The position numbers and the translations under genes are program-made. Shown here one piece after another: positions 25,955-35,145 of a stretch of 64,000 nt of DNA; positions within the stretch are counted from its first letter, which is position 1; each line of letters opens with the position of its first letter. Source of the DNA: Scytonema hofmannii PCC 7110. Its GTDB lineage: Bacteria; Cyanobacteriota; Cyanobacteriia; Cyanobacteriales; Nostocaceae. The stretch is from contig NZ_KQ976354.1 in assembly GCF_000346485.2 (NCBI RefSeq), forward strand, positions 7,060,141 through 7,124,140, in the 5' to 3' direction. Below the pieces are notes generated by a model. That model worked only from the letters and a program-made list of their open reading frames with translations. It was not told where the DNA came from and ran no database searches.

Positions 25955-26923
25955 CTACTTATCTTCTGCAGACCATAAAACAGGAAATACTGATGGATCG
26001 GTGTAATCCGGCTCGCCGTTGGGTAGTTTTCGGCATACACGGTCAAGAAAGTGATGTATTTGTTGTCCGTTATTCCAAAAAGGTTGATAACGGTTGTCAT
26101 AGTCCTGTAAATATAAAGCAAATGCCAAGCGGACTGAGCGGCTGTAATTGGGATAGCTACCGTGAATAGTGTGACTGTGGTGAAAGCTAATCTGACCTTT
26201 CTTCAAGATCAGGGGTACTTCAATAATCTCTCGTCGCTGTGAAGCGAATTTCTGTTCTATCTCTTTGAGATTTTGGTTGTTAAAGCAGCGCATATGCTCG
26301 TTGCTTGGCCACTTATGACTACCATCGATTACAACAAGTGGTGACCCATCCTTATCAATATCATGGAAGGGAATCCAAGCAGAAAGCATTTTATTAGACG
26401 TGCAGTTAGAAGAATAAGAGTAATCGGTGTGCCAGCCAACTACCCCTCCTTCATCACCAATGGCGATTGGTGCTTTGTAAACCAACGTATCTTCAAATAG
26501 TCGAATTTCTCTAGTCCTAGCGAGCCTGGCAGCGATCGCACCAATAATAGGTTGAAGCAGGAGCTTACGTAGTTCTTTTTTTCGATAAGAAACGTGTTGA
26601 TTATTGCGTACAGCGTCTCCATCTCCAGGCTTCCAGTCGCTGTAACCAGTGCTGTAGGGAAGCAATGCGTCTCGCTCTCCATGATAAAACTTTTCGCTAC
26701 CAACTATCGCTTCATCTATCACCTCGTCAGGGATAACTTTTTTGCTGATAAACCAGCCGTGTTCTTCGTAAAATGCAACATCTTCGTCAGTTGGTAAAAG
26801 AGCTAACTGCTCTTGTGACAATTGCTGAGTGTAAGTTTTCATGCTCTGTAATCTCATCACTTTGTAGCTTGAAAATAATTGCGCGATCTCTGATGATAAT
26901 AGTTTCTTACTTAGCTGTTTCAC
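25955..26923 (-). CDS. Phytanoyl-CoA dioxygenase (PhyH)-like Fe(II)/2-oxoglutarate oxygenase
   Basis: 322 residues. GWHTDYSYSSNCTSNKMLSAWIPFHDID gives the HxD metal pair; HSHTIHGSYPNYSRSVRLAF gives the distal histidine and the arginine that binds 2-oxoglutarate. So the full facial triad is present and the enzyme is likely active. In this locus it could hydroxylate or oxidise a sugar substituent; this is inferred from position. The ATG starts MKQLSKKLLSS. Confidence 0.86.
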   Translation of the reverse strand: MKQLSKKLLSSEIAQLFSSYKVMRLQSMKTYTQQLSQEQLALLPTDEDVAFYEEHGWFISKKVIPDEVIDEAIVGSEKFYHGERDALLPYSTGYSDWKPGDGDAVRNNQHVSYRKKELRKLLLQPIIGAIAARLARTREIRLFEDTLVYKAPIAIGDEGGVVGWHTDYSYSSNCTSNKMLSAWIPFHDIDKDGSPLVVIDGSHKWPSNEHMRCFNNQNLKEIEQKFASQRREIIEVPLILKKGQISFHHSHTIHGSYPNYSRSVRLAFALYLQDYDNRYQPFWNNGQQIHHFLDRVCRKLPNGEPDYTDPSVFPVLWSAEDK

Positions 26924-26999
26924 ATAGTATGGATATACAGCCTCTAGCTTTAAACTTTATCAGCATGACTTTTCTGCAATTTGAATTGTGAATGACTTA

Positions 27000-28109
27000 T
27001 CATTGCACAATTAGAGAGGGAGTCATTTTGTCATATTTTTTGAAAAAGTCAGCAAATTTTTCTGCCACACGAGAAATATCGTCACCAGAATAACGCTGAT
27101 CTGTTGGTATTGTTAAAATTCGATTTGACAGATCTATTGCTAAGGGATCGTTGGATGTATTGTCTGACGTTTGTTGCCAATGAATAGCCGGAAAAATATT
27201 TTGGCTTATTAGATATTTACGTAAAGCATCTCGAATCTCTGTGCTTTGACAGACTATTATGCTGTTCAATGGAACAGAACCAGCAGGCCATGAAGTAAAA
27301 AGGGGCGTCCAATTCGGATGTTTTTCCATTAAACTGTCATTGAAAAATTGTTTGACGTTTGTTTCTCTGCTTCGCCTAAATTCTGTAATATCCAAGCAAT
27401 TTAGAATCGTCGTGGTGAAGGTAGAAACTGTATAATTCGTTTCCTTATCGAGTTCCTCTTCACTTTCAATTTCTAGTCGTCGATATATCTCTTTAGAGAT
27501 GTGAGCACCGCTAAGATAAGCTCTTTTTAACAGCATTGCAGTCAATTTTTTGTAACTAGCAGGTGACTCTAAGGAAGAAGCTTTTGGTAACTTCATATTT
27601 TGAGGAGACCATATAATACCTCCATTTGGTATTGGCATGGTTTTCCGCAGAGACGCTATAGCATAGTGAGATGTACTTTGCAATGCCCAAGATGAAAAAG
27701 GGTCATGGGTGTGGTCTTCAATTAAGATAATATGATTTTGCTGAGATAGCCAATCTTGCCAAATTTTTCCTTGCCTAATTCCAAATAAATTAACTGCTAG
27801 AACTAAATCACCTGGCAAAGTCTTTAGAGAGTTAAGATCTGGAGAGTCTTTAGTTGGCAAATCTTGATACCAACATATGTCGAAAACTTTTTGGAGTTTG
27901 GCCACAAAATGCATACACAAGAACGATGGTAGATGCAGTCTTAAACGACTTAATTTTTCCTGATTCAACAGACATTCGAGAGATAGTAAGCAAGCTGTGC
28001 CAGTGGAAAATAACTCGTATGATTTAGGTAGTAAATTGTTGGTTGCCGCTCCCATCACAAACTCATTTGACCAATCAAATTCAGAACCGACTTCCCATCG
28101 TTTGTTCAT
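27000..28109 (-). CDS. Divergent DegT-like PLP-dependent protein
   Basis: 369 residues. FSTGTACLLSLECLL, LPSFLCMHFVAKLQKVFDICWY, HIILIEDHTHDPFSSWALQ and ASLRKTMPIPNGGIIW follow the order of fold type I aminotransferase motifs: small-residue loop, strand with Asp, then Lys. The lysine of SLRKTMP may bind PLP. Sequence is far from the canonical DegT gene at 23559-24716, so it may do a different reaction or be non-catalytic. It starts at ATG 28109 after a 509-base gap. Confidence 0.6.
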   Translation of the reverse strand: MNKRWEVGSEFDWSNEFVMGAATNNLLPKSYELFSTGTACLLSLECLLNQEKLSRLRLHLPSFLCMHFVAKLQKVFDICWYQDLPTKDSPDLNSLKTLPGDLVLAVNLFGIRQGKIWQDWLSQQNHIILIEDHTHDPFSSWALQSTSHYAIASLRKTMPIPNGGIIWSPQNMKLPKASSLESPASYKKLTAMLLKRAYLSGAHISKEIYRRLEIESEEELDKETNYTVSTFTTTILNCLDITEFRRSRETNVKQFFNDSLMEKHPNWTPLFTSWPAGSVPLNSIIVCQSTEIRDALRKYLISQNIFPAIHWQQTSDNTSNDPLAIDLSNRILTIPTDQRYSGDDISRVAEKFADFFKKYDKMTPSLIVQ

Positions 28110-28618
28110 AGTTATTTTTCTGAAATCAATACGATTTCATCATAAATTTTAACTCTTGAATTCCTAGTACACCGATTCACTAATGCCAAAAACCCGGTTT
28201 TCGTCCTCATAAAGACCAATTTTTCGTTAACTAAATTAGAAAAAAATCGGTTGTTTCTTCAAAATTATGAAGACTGAATCGTGTTCTAGATTTTGGGACT
28301 TTTAGTTAACTATTCTAATTCTTATTTCCTCCATCATTTACTGCTTTACTCAATCTTTACCTTTCATTTTTTTTCTGCCAATTCTTTATATAAGAAGAAT
28401 ATTCCAATTGTCAATACTTTAAATTTTACACCATATTTATGATATAGTAAATCGCACCAAATTTGTGAGAATTGCTGAGAGTCAGAAACCCAGTTTTGTA
28501 GCCGCTACCGGGTTTCTCGTTTCCTACAGATGATTTAGGATTGCTATAAAAACCGCACAAATTCTAGCATAAAGACACGTGCTTGTTTTCAAATCATCAC
28601 AGCGTATTTATTATCTCG
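28110..28618. other. Intergenic region inside the polysaccharide locus with palindromic elements
   Basis: 509 bases, A+T-rich. Contains AAACCCGGTTTT at about 28189-28201 and an imperfect inverted repeat GAAACCCAG...CCGGGTTTC at about 28485-28516. The same core occurs at 40261-40327. The gap is long enough to hold a promoter for the downstream genes 27000-21153. No gene seen. Confidence 0.55.
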
Positions 28619-29284
28619 TCATAAAATATTTCGGATGAGAACAAAAGCTTCTGCTGCAAAGCATCCAACTGTACTACCACGTAAAGTAGCCAAGGCTCTG
28701 AGAGTCTCCTCTGAACGTTCATGAGGAAAAGGTTTAAGCTGAGAAGCATACATTTGCATAGCTTGGATTTTTGTTTCCAGGTAAGCGGAAATATTAACGA
28801 AAACATTAGGGACAAAGTTGGGAGTCAAATAAGGAGCATTCCAGTTAGTCTCTGAAAGTGTTTCGTAAGTGTAGATAGTTTTTGGTGCAAAAGTGTTAAT
28901 GGGTCTAGCAGCCACTAGCGCGGATAAAAAAACTCTTTGATGATCCAGATGAATATCACCATTGAAGGGAATAAAAAGAGTATCTGGTTGTATGTATTTG
29001 CAAACCTCAATAAGTTTACTATTTAAATCTCGATGAGGTATCATATCTAATTCAGCTGGTGGGAAAGAAAGGAAGATAGTTTCCTTTACACCCAGTATCC
29101 TATGCGCTGCTAGTGCTTCCTGCTTTTCTTGTTCAATCACATCTTGTTCATCTTCGTCAGATGATTGGGTGACAGTGACCACATAAACTTCAGCATTTTC
29201 ATCTGCAAATCGAGCAATCGTTCCTCCAACTCCTAGAACTTCATCATCAAGATGAGGAGCAATCACAAGAATTTTTTTATTCAA
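28619..29284 (-). CDS. PIG-L family deacetylase
   Basis: 221 residues. LVIAPHLDDEVLGVGGTI is the AHxDDE zinc motif of PIG-L/LmbE N-acetylglucosaminyl deacetylases, and PFNGDIHLDHQRVF provides the further HxxH-type ligand. It probably removes an N-acetyl group from a sugar intermediate, exposing an amine for the acyltransferases encoded nearby. Start at ATG 29284 (MNKKILVIAPH). Confidence 0.9.
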   Translation of the reverse strand: MNKKILVIAPHLDDEVLGVGGTIARFADENAEVYVVTVTQSSDEDEQDVIEQEKQEALAAHRILGVKETIFLSFPPAELDMIPHRDLNSKLIEVCKYIQPDTLFIPFNGDIHLDHQRVFLSALVAARPINTFAPKTIYTYETLSETNWNAPYLTPNFVPNVFVNISAYLETKIQAMQMYASQLKPFPHERSEETLRALATLRGSTVGCFAAEAFVLIRNIL

Positions 29285-29360
29285 GATATACCTGCCTTTC
29301 CATTAGGGATTGATGTAAAGTCAAAACTTTATTACTATATAACGCACAGATGTCTAGACA

Positions 29361-29420
29361 ATAGGGAGTAGGGAGTTGTAGAGACGCGCCATGGCGCGTC
29401 TGTAAGGGAGTAGGGAATAC
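29361..29420. repeat. Repeat with a perfect 20-bp palindrome
   Basis: AGACGCGCCATGGCGCGTCT at 29382-29401 is self-complementary and is flanked by GGGAGTAGGGAGT-type units. It sits between the PIG-L gene and the sugar transferase gene and could attenuate transcription. Confidence 0.7.
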
Positions 29421-29532
29421 TTCTTTGTTAATAGCAAGGTTATGGGATTGTCTCGTGATTAGTTGACTTGAAAATGGGGCATAAGACATAGTAAGAAATA
29501 ATTTATTGCCCATTGCCCATTACCCATTGACC

Positions 29533-30450
29533 TTATTGTTTCGATAAAAGAAGGGTGAGGTTTGGGTTCACCTGTTCTAAAATTTGCTTTTTGAGAGTTT
29601 TTTCCATATCTTCCAAGCTTGTGAGTGTGCCAGCAGGGGTGTGGCGATGTAAAATTCTTGCAGCCTCTTTAAGACAAGCTTCCAAGCTTTCTAGTTCTTC
29701 TCTAGTGATGGCGTTTTCGGTTTTTTCCAGCAAGTATTCTTCAGGATTAATATCTAAAGTAAGTTGAAATGGGTCTCCTCGACCTATTTGCCAGCCATCT
29801 TCTCCATAAACACCTTCTTTTAATAGCACGACTGGAATGGTTCTTAGAAGAATCACTAAATCCAACCACCAAGTCCAGTTCTGTACATACCAAACGTCTA
29901 GCTTTATTCGTTCGTCGATGTCATTAAGAGCACCACCGTTAACTTGTTGCCATCCGGTGATTCCTGGGGGCATTAATAGGCGTTGTTTTTCCCAGTCTGT
30001 GTAAGTAGGGAGCGCTGGCATGAGAACGGGTCTGGGACCGACTAAGCTCATGTCACCACGTAAAACATTGAAAATTTGCGGTAATTCATCAAGATGATAT
30101 TCGCGCAAAAACTGACCAATAGGTGTGACACGGGGGTCACCCTTAAATGTAGCTAGACCTGCGCCTTGACGAGCCGCACCATCAATCATTGAACGGAATT
30201 TGTAGATCTTAAAAGGCTGACCTAGCCTTCCCATACGTTCTTGAGAATAAAAAATTGGACCTGGAGAAGTTAGCCGAACTGCTAAGGCAATGAGAGTAAC
30301 AACAGGTAATAAGATAAGACACAATATGCCTGAAAGCAGTATATCAAATGAGCGTTTAAAGGCTAAATGAACTCGAATCCCTTTGCGATCGCTTATATAA
30401 GCTTGCTCAACTTCTTTCCACTTTTGTACTGTCCAAAGATTAGTAGACAT
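29533..30450 (-). CDS. Initiating sugar-phosphate transferase (WcaJ/RfbP type)
   Basis: 305 residues. Moves a sugar phosphate from a UDP-sugar to undecaprenyl phosphate, starting the repeat unit at the membrane. Seen: FDILLSGILCLILLPVVTLIALAV membrane segment, SPGPIFYSQERMGRLGQPFKIYKFRSM, and LREYHLDELPQIFNVLRGDMSLVGPRP, all hallmarks of the bacterial sugar transferase family. A C-terminal extension of about 90 residues lies beyond the usual domain. Overlaps the stop of the GNAT gene by 11 bases, so the two are translationally coupled. Confidence 0.94.
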   Translation of the reverse strand: MSTNLWTVQKWKEVEQAYISDRKGIRVHLAFKRSFDILLSGILCLILLPVVTLIALAVRLTSPGPIFYSQERMGRLGQPFKIYKFRSMIDGAARQGAGLATFKGDPRVTPIGQFLREYHLDELPQIFNVLRGDMSLVGPRPVLMPALPTYTDWEKQRLLMPPGITGWQQVNGGALNDIDERIKLDVWYVQNWTWWLDLVILLRTIPVVLLKEGVYGEDGWQIGRGDPFQLTLDINPEEYLLEKTENAITREELESLEACLKEAARILHRHTPAGTLTSLEDMEKTLKKQILEQVNPNLTLLLSKQ

Positions 30451-31411
30451 CTGAATCTCCCATTTGAATATTCCAATTGTTGTCAGAGGCTAGGATGGCG
30501 TCATTTTGTAAAGAGAGATTGAAATAGCCAAAGTTTGTTTTTCGACCTGTGGGTGATAAGCCAGCATCTGGAAGCAGGTTAAACAGCGATGACAAAGGAA
30601 GCGCCCAGCAAGAGACTCGTTCAACTTGCGATTGAGCAAACTCCTTTAAAGCAGATGCCAATAAGTGTTTTGTTGTTGATGCTTGAGCAATAGGTACTTG
30701 CCAGTCCACAATATGACCATAGCGGACGCCCGATCGCACATATTCTTTGAGGACAGCATAACCTTGCATCTTATTCAAGGAACCAACTACCAGCAACTTG
30801 TATTTGGTATCAGGATTCTGAAAGAAGCGCCAGTGTAGCCAATCTGGTGTTCTTCTGCCACCAATTCCTTTTTGGTTTTCTTCGTTATTTGGCAGTGATA
30901 AACTAGGTACAAACTCCAAGGGAAAATCTGTCCAAATCTGGACTTTGGTGTCTGTTTGGCTATCTGGCAAAAGCAATGGGCCTTCCCATTCTGTCAGTTG
31001 CGGTAAAGCTTGCCATCCCAGAACCACCTGTCGAACTTTCCAAGCCACATCGTTAGAAAAGGCGTAGAGAAACAACAAACCGCGCTGGCGACAGATATCG
31101 TAAGCAAGGTGAGCCATTTCTACCAGCGTTGTCAAATTCCTAGCGGATGGGTGTACCATTGTCCCAATCGCCAGACCAGCCAAGCAGGGTATCCCATGTA
31201 ACCAGAAGGGGCGCGGTTGTACGGCATAGTGTCCCACAATCCCCTCATTGTTCTCAGCAACCACGATAATTGCTGGTTCTTCAGGCATCTGTTGATAAAC
31301 CCATTGCCAGTCTTGGTAAGAAATATCTACATTGAAGACAGCATGATAGAGTGCGAAAATTCCTAACTCGTCCCCAGGACGAAAAGGACGAACTGTTGGC
31401 TTTTCCATCAT
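30440..31411 (-). CDS. GNAT-family N-acyltransferase
   Basis: 323 residues. Start VRPFRPGDELGIFALYHAVF and then AIIVVAENNEGIVGHYAVQPRPFWL and GLAIGTMVHPSARNLTTLVEMAHLAYD fit a GNAT fold with its acyl-donor loop. Lies seven bases after the acyl carrier protein gene and overlaps the sugar transferase gene. A plausible role is transfer of the carrier-bound acyl group to a sugar amine; this is inference from context. The donor could also be acetyl-CoA. Confidence 0.8.
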   Translation of the reverse strand: MMEKPTVRPFRPGDELGIFALYHAVFNVDISYQDWQWVYQQMPEEPAIIVVAENNEGIVGHYAVQPRPFWLHGIPCLAGLAIGTMVHPSARNLTTLVEMAHLAYDICRQRGLLFLYAFSNDVAWKVRQVVLGWQALPQLTEWEGPLLLPDSQTDTKVQIWTDFPLEFVPSLSLPNNEENQKGIGGRRTPDWLHWRFFQNPDTKYKLLVVGSLNKMQGYAVLKEYVRSGVRYGHIVDWQVPIAQASTTKHLLASALKEFAQSQVERVSCWALPLSSLFNLLPDAGLSPTGRKTNFGYFNLSLQNDAILASDNNWNIQMGDSDVY

Positions 31412-31418
31412 CTAATCC

Positions 31419-31652
31419 TCACAATGCATTGTGCTGGCGTAACGCATCTTCTAGCCGCGCCACCGATACTAACTCAGCTATTTCAGAGGTTTTGAATTTA
31501 ACATTGTAACTACGTTCAATATTAAGAACGACTTCGAGGTGCTTGAGAGAATCCCATGCTTCGATAGTGTCACTGCTAGCGTCAGAGGCGATCGCTTCAG
31601 GAGCTATTTCTAGTGCTTCTGCGATCGCTTGTCTTAATTTAGAGTCGTACAT
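31419..31652 (-). CDS. Acyl carrier protein
   Basis: 77 residues: a four-helix ACP with EAWDSLKHLEVVLNIE, whose Ser35 should carry phosphopantetheine. It is not a fatty-acid ACP by context: its ATG overlaps the end of the FkbH-like gene by 14 bases, and the GNAT gene follows. FkbH-like enzymes load glyceryl groups from 1,3-bisphosphoglycerate onto such carriers. The true start is ATG 31652; a longer in-frame extension is the shadow of the FkbH gene. Confidence 0.9.
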   Translation of the reverse strand: MYDSKLRQAIAEALEIAPEAIASDASSDTIEAWDSLKHLEVVLNIERSYNVKFKTSEIAELVSVARLEDALRQHNAL

Positions 31653-33366
31653 TAGCTTCTGCCTCAATAATTTTGATCCAAGATGGTTGTTGTAGTAATG
31701 AAATCGGCACCTTAAATTCCCAAGATTCACCCTGCCAATCTTGCGGAGGTTCCAGACCATATTTCGACAAAAACCCACGCGTAGGAGCGTTTTTCTGAGT
31801 CGGTCGAAAGCATCCAGTTAACCTTGCTCCGTTATTTTCTGCTTTACTTACTAAATAGGCAAAAAAAGCATCTTCAACGCTTCTACCTAAGGCGCGACAA
31901 CTCATGAGAAAATTTTCTAATTCCCAATAGCCCAATTCCTCACGAATAATGGCTGCTCCCACAATTCCTAAATCCCCGAATTTGTCTTGAAGTTGCAAGC
32001 TATAAAGCCGATAGTTGGTAGCGATCGCTAGGGCTTGCACTTCATTTTCGCTATAGCGGCGAGTTGTGAAATTAAATTGGTTTGTACGTTGGCTTAATTG
32101 AGCAATTCGGGGAAGAGCAAAGTCACTAGCTTCGCGAATAGTAACAACTATTTCTAGGGAAGAATAAAATTCCTCTAGGGAAGCAGATTGGTTTTGTTCC
32201 AAATAAATTTCTCTTTGTACTTGTTGGCGGTACATTTCACCGCGCCGAAGATCCTCATCTGTGAGTGATAGGGTATCGAAGCATTCTAGTTCTAAAAGCT
32301 GTGTAACATAGTCTGAAGGGTCATCTGGTACATCTACCACCAGTACTTCTGGCAGTTGATGGCTCACTATTTCACGTTCTACAGGACTGTCATCCCAAAA
32401 AACTAAGCTGTCCAGACCGATGTTTAGTTTTTTAGCAATGCGGCGCAGATTTTCTGGTTTTGGTTCCCAGTTAATCTCCATACAGGCAAAATGCTCTGGA
32501 TGCAATATTGTATCTGGGTGTTCCCGCAAGACTGCCATAGCGTCGTCGGGATTATTCTTACTGCAAACTGCCAGAATGACTCCACGTTGTGAAAGTGCTA
32601 GCGCTGCCATCTGAAACTCACGATAGGCTAGCCCTATCCCTTCGTGTCCCAGTTGAATTCCTAACAGTCCATCTTCACCAATCACACCTCCCCACAATGT
32701 GTTGTCTAGGTCTAAGACTAAACATTTACGCCGTGGTGTAATGAGTGCAGCAATATAACGAGTATATTCATTGGCAAGGAGATTTGACCCTGTCCTTGCG
32801 AGTCGAATGCGGCCAAGATGCCAAAGGCGGCGATCGGACCAAGTCTGCCAACCGTGCTTTGCAACTAATCTCGCGTAGTCGAATAGAAGCAACCGTGATT
32901 CTGTCTTGCAGCGATCGCGCAGCTTGCGATTGAATGTTTCTGCGGCAATATTGAGAGAATATCCGGCGTTCCCTTCCAATAAACCCAAAGGAGTTACAGG
33001 GGCAACAATTGTATTATGACATAGGACAATACTTTGTGGGGGCAAGTTGTGAAGTAAGTGACTCACAACCGTTTCAACTCTTTGCCAAGCCCTCTCGCCG
33101 ACTTTTTCAGCTTCTTCTAAAAGAAGAATCGAATCAGAGGGCATCAGATCGGAAAACTCGGCGAACAGTACAACAATATCGGGGGCAAATTGGTAGAGTT
33201 CAGAAGATGGATTGAGTGCGTTAGCTTCCCACTGACCGTAGCCACTAAAGTAAAGTTTGATATCGAAGCCACGCTGATTTAGTGTAGCTTCCAATTTACG
33301 TGCTATCAGTTCCAAGTTAAATGAACAAAGAATAGCTAGACGCAAGGAACGCATTGTAACGCTCAC
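31639..33366 (-). CDS. HAD-IIIC / FkbH-like enzyme (glyceryl-ACP forming)
   Basis: 575 residues. The HAD motif LVLDLDNTLWGGVIGEDG with nucleophile Asp219 and Asp221, then AVCSKNNPDDA and FWDDSPVEREIV complete the phosphatase core. An N-terminal SGNH-like region (residues ~1-205) and a C-terminal GNAT-like region (QLSQRTNQFNFTTRRYSENE) are typical of full-length FkbH homologues. Known FkbH proteins dephosphorylate bisphosphoglycerate and load glycerate onto an ACP. GTG 33366 overlaps the TAG of the VOC gene (TAGTG) with GGAGG nine bases upstream. ACP follows immediately. Confidence 0.9.
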   Translation of the reverse strand: MSVTMRSLRLAILCSFNLELIARKLEATLNQRGFDIKLYFSGYGQWEANALNPSSELYQFAPDIVVLFAEFSDLMPSDSILLLEEAEKVGERAWQRVETVVSHLLHNLPPQSIVLCHNTIVAPVTPLGLLEGNAGYSLNIAAETFNRKLRDRCKTESRLLLFDYARLVAKHGWQTWSDRRLWHLGRIRLARTGSNLLANEYTRYIAALITPRRKCLVLDLDNTLWGGVIGEDGLLGIQLGHEGIGLAYREFQMAALALSQRGVILAVCSKNNPDDAMAVLREHPDTILHPEHFACMEINWEPKPENLRRIAKKLNIGLDSLVFWDDSPVEREIVSHQLPEVLVVDVPDDPSDYVTQLLELECFDTLSLTDEDLRRGEMYRQQVQREIYLEQNQSASLEEFYSSLEIVVTIREASDFALPRIAQLSQRTNQFNFTTRRYSENEVQALAIATNYRLYSLQLQDKFGDLGIVGAAIIREELGYWELENFLMSCRALGRSVEDAFFAYLVSKAENNGARLTGCFRPTQKNAPTRGFLSKYGLEPPQDWQGESWEFKVPISLLQQPSWIKIIEAEANVRL

Positions 33367-33830
33367 TAATTATTTCCTCCTTGTTCCAAAAATTCGATAA
33401 TAGTGCCATGCCAGTAAACAAAAGCGATATGCTTACCTTGGAAGGCAACGGCTGGAACTGGAGTACAAGTAATAATTCCTCCTTGTTCTCGCACATACTC
33501 ACAGCTAGCGTTAATGTCATCAACCAGGTAGCAAAGGTGATGAAACCCCGGACCGCGCTTCTTGAGAAAATTGGAAACTGGACTATCTGGTTCCGCAGGT
33601 TCCACAAGTTCAATTAAGACATTTGACCCGGAATTGATAAACTGAACCCGAACTTTTTGAATGGGGTCGTGGTAGATAGGGGTTGCAGCCTCAAAACCCA
33701 TTCCTGAGTATAAGTTCCAACCAGTACTAATGCTTTGAACAACTATACCTATGTGATGCAGGGCGAGAGTTTTGCCCCGTACATTAACTTGTTCTTTCCC
33801 AAGAGCCTCAGCATACAAATTTTCAGTCAT
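33366..33830 (-). CDS. VOC/glyoxalase-fold protein
   Basis: About 154 residues. TLALHHIGIVVQSISTGWNLY, PGFHHLCYLVDDINASCEYVREQGG and HIAFVYWHGTIIEFLEQ give the paired beta-alpha-beta-beta-beta units with H, H and E metal ligands, as in methylmalonyl-CoA epimerase-like VOC proteins. It could epimerise or isomerise the acyl group handled by the adjacent FkbH-ACP pair; inferred. Start taken as ATG 33830; TTG 33857 and GTG 33854 lie in frame upstream. The stop shares a base with the FkbH start. Confidence 0.82.
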   Translation of the reverse strand: MTENLYAEALGKEQVNVRGKTLALHHIGIVVQSISTGWNLYSGMGFEAATPIYHDPIQKVRVQFINSGSNVLIELVEPAEPDSPVSNFLKKRGPGFHHLCYLVDDINASCEYVREQGGIITCTPVPAVAFQGKHIAFVYWHGTIIEFLEQGGNN

Positions 33831-33898
33831 AAATCTATCAGCACTCCATATCACCAAAGTTAAACCCCATTCATGTTTGTCAACATTTTTTAGAAAAT

Positions 33899-35062
33899 TT
33901 ATGGCAATAAAATTCCTAACTCTTGATAAAATTTCATCAGCCGTTGAAATACCATTTCTTCATCATATTCAGCTTCCACGCGCTCGCGGCTTGCTTTGCC
34001 ATAAGCTTGTCGCAATTCAGGTTTAGCTAGTAATGTTCCCAAAGCCTCAGCTAACTTTTCACTATTTTTAGGTGGCACAATTAAGCCTGTTCTTCCATGC
34101 ACGACGGCTTCTCGACATCCTCGAACATCTGTGGCGACAATTGGTAAACTCATTGACATTGCTTCCAAGATAGAGCGCGGTAATCCTTCATTAAAATAAG
34201 TAGGCAGCGTAAAGATGTCTAAAAGACCTAAAATCTCTGGAATATCTTGGCGATCGCCCGTGAGGGTAACACGATTCTCTAACCCTTGAGTGTGAATTCT
34301 TTCCATAAGTTCTTTCTGGAAAGGTTCAGGGTCAGTGTTCAGTTGACCGCCAATTATCACAACGTGCAAATTAGGAAACTGAGGGAGTAGCTTCGCTGTT
34401 GCTTCAATCAGATATCCACTCCCTTTCTTCCGAGTTAAACGCCCAATTGTGCCAATTACCAAGTCAGCAGTTTCTGGGATACCTAAGGATTTGCGTAATT
34501 CCTTTTGGTGAGTTGAATCAAGGCGATCGCGATTGAAGCGATGAATATCTATACCATTGCCAAGGTAACAGATTTTCTCTGGTTGACAAAGACCAAATTT
34601 CTGAGCGGTGGCAGTATCTTCATAATTTTGACTGAGAATGAGGTCAGTGAAGTTAGCACAAATTTTTTCAACTGTGAAGTAAAAAAGGTATTGACTGGGA
34701 GGAGATAGATCGTGGAAGGGAAAACCGTGGCTAGTATAGACAATGCGTTTGATTCCAGCTAGTTTTGCAGCAACACGACCCAACACAGCAGCGATTGGTG
34801 TGTGTACATGAACCAAGTCATACTGATGCTGTCGCATTAACTTCATCAGTTGATAAATACTCTTCAAGTTTGATATGGGAGAAATCCGACGGTCAATTTG
34901 AATTGGGTGGACTATATATCCTTGTTTTTGTAATTCTTCAACATCTGAGTCTAGGGAGCAAGCGATTTCTACTGATAAATTTTGAGACAAAAAGTAATTG
35001 ATTTGAGGTAGCAAAAGTATTTTGGCAGTTGCTCCGATGGCACAAAGCTGAAGGATTTTCAT
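33899..35062 (-). CDS. GT4 family glycosyltransferase
   Basis: 387 residues of the GT-B fold. Starts MKILQLCAIGATAKILLLPQ; has VHVHTPIAAVLGRVAAKL, the C-terminal donor domain IGTIGRLTRKKGSGYLIEA and FNEGLPRSILEAMSMSLPIVATDVRG with the E(x7)E signature. Adds one sugar from a nucleotide-sugar donor to the lipid-linked repeat unit on the cytoplasmic side. Donor not predictable. Confidence 0.92.
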   Translation of the reverse strand: MKILQLCAIGATAKILLLPQINYFLSQNLSVEIACSLDSDVEELQKQGYIVHPIQIDRRISPISNLKSIYQLMKLMRQHQYDLVHVHTPIAAVLGRVAAKLAGIKRIVYTSHGFPFHDLSPPSQYLFYFTVEKICANFTDLILSQNYEDTATAQKFGLCQPEKICYLGNGIDIHRFNRDRLDSTHQKELRKSLGIPETADLVIGTIGRLTRKKGSGYLIEATAKLLPQFPNLHVVIIGGQLNTDPEPFQKELMERIHTQGLENRVTLTGDRQDIPEILGLLDIFTLPTYFNEGLPRSILEAMSMSLPIVATDVRGCREAVVHGRTGLIVPPKNSEKLAEALGTLLAKPELRQAYGKASRERVEAEYDEEMVFQRLMKFYQELGILLP

Positions 35063-35145
35063 TGTTATTATCTTTTCCGTTTGTTTATGTATAGGACAAT
35101 ACGGTAGATGCTCAGCATTTTTTCAGCAACTTAGTTTCTTTTTTC

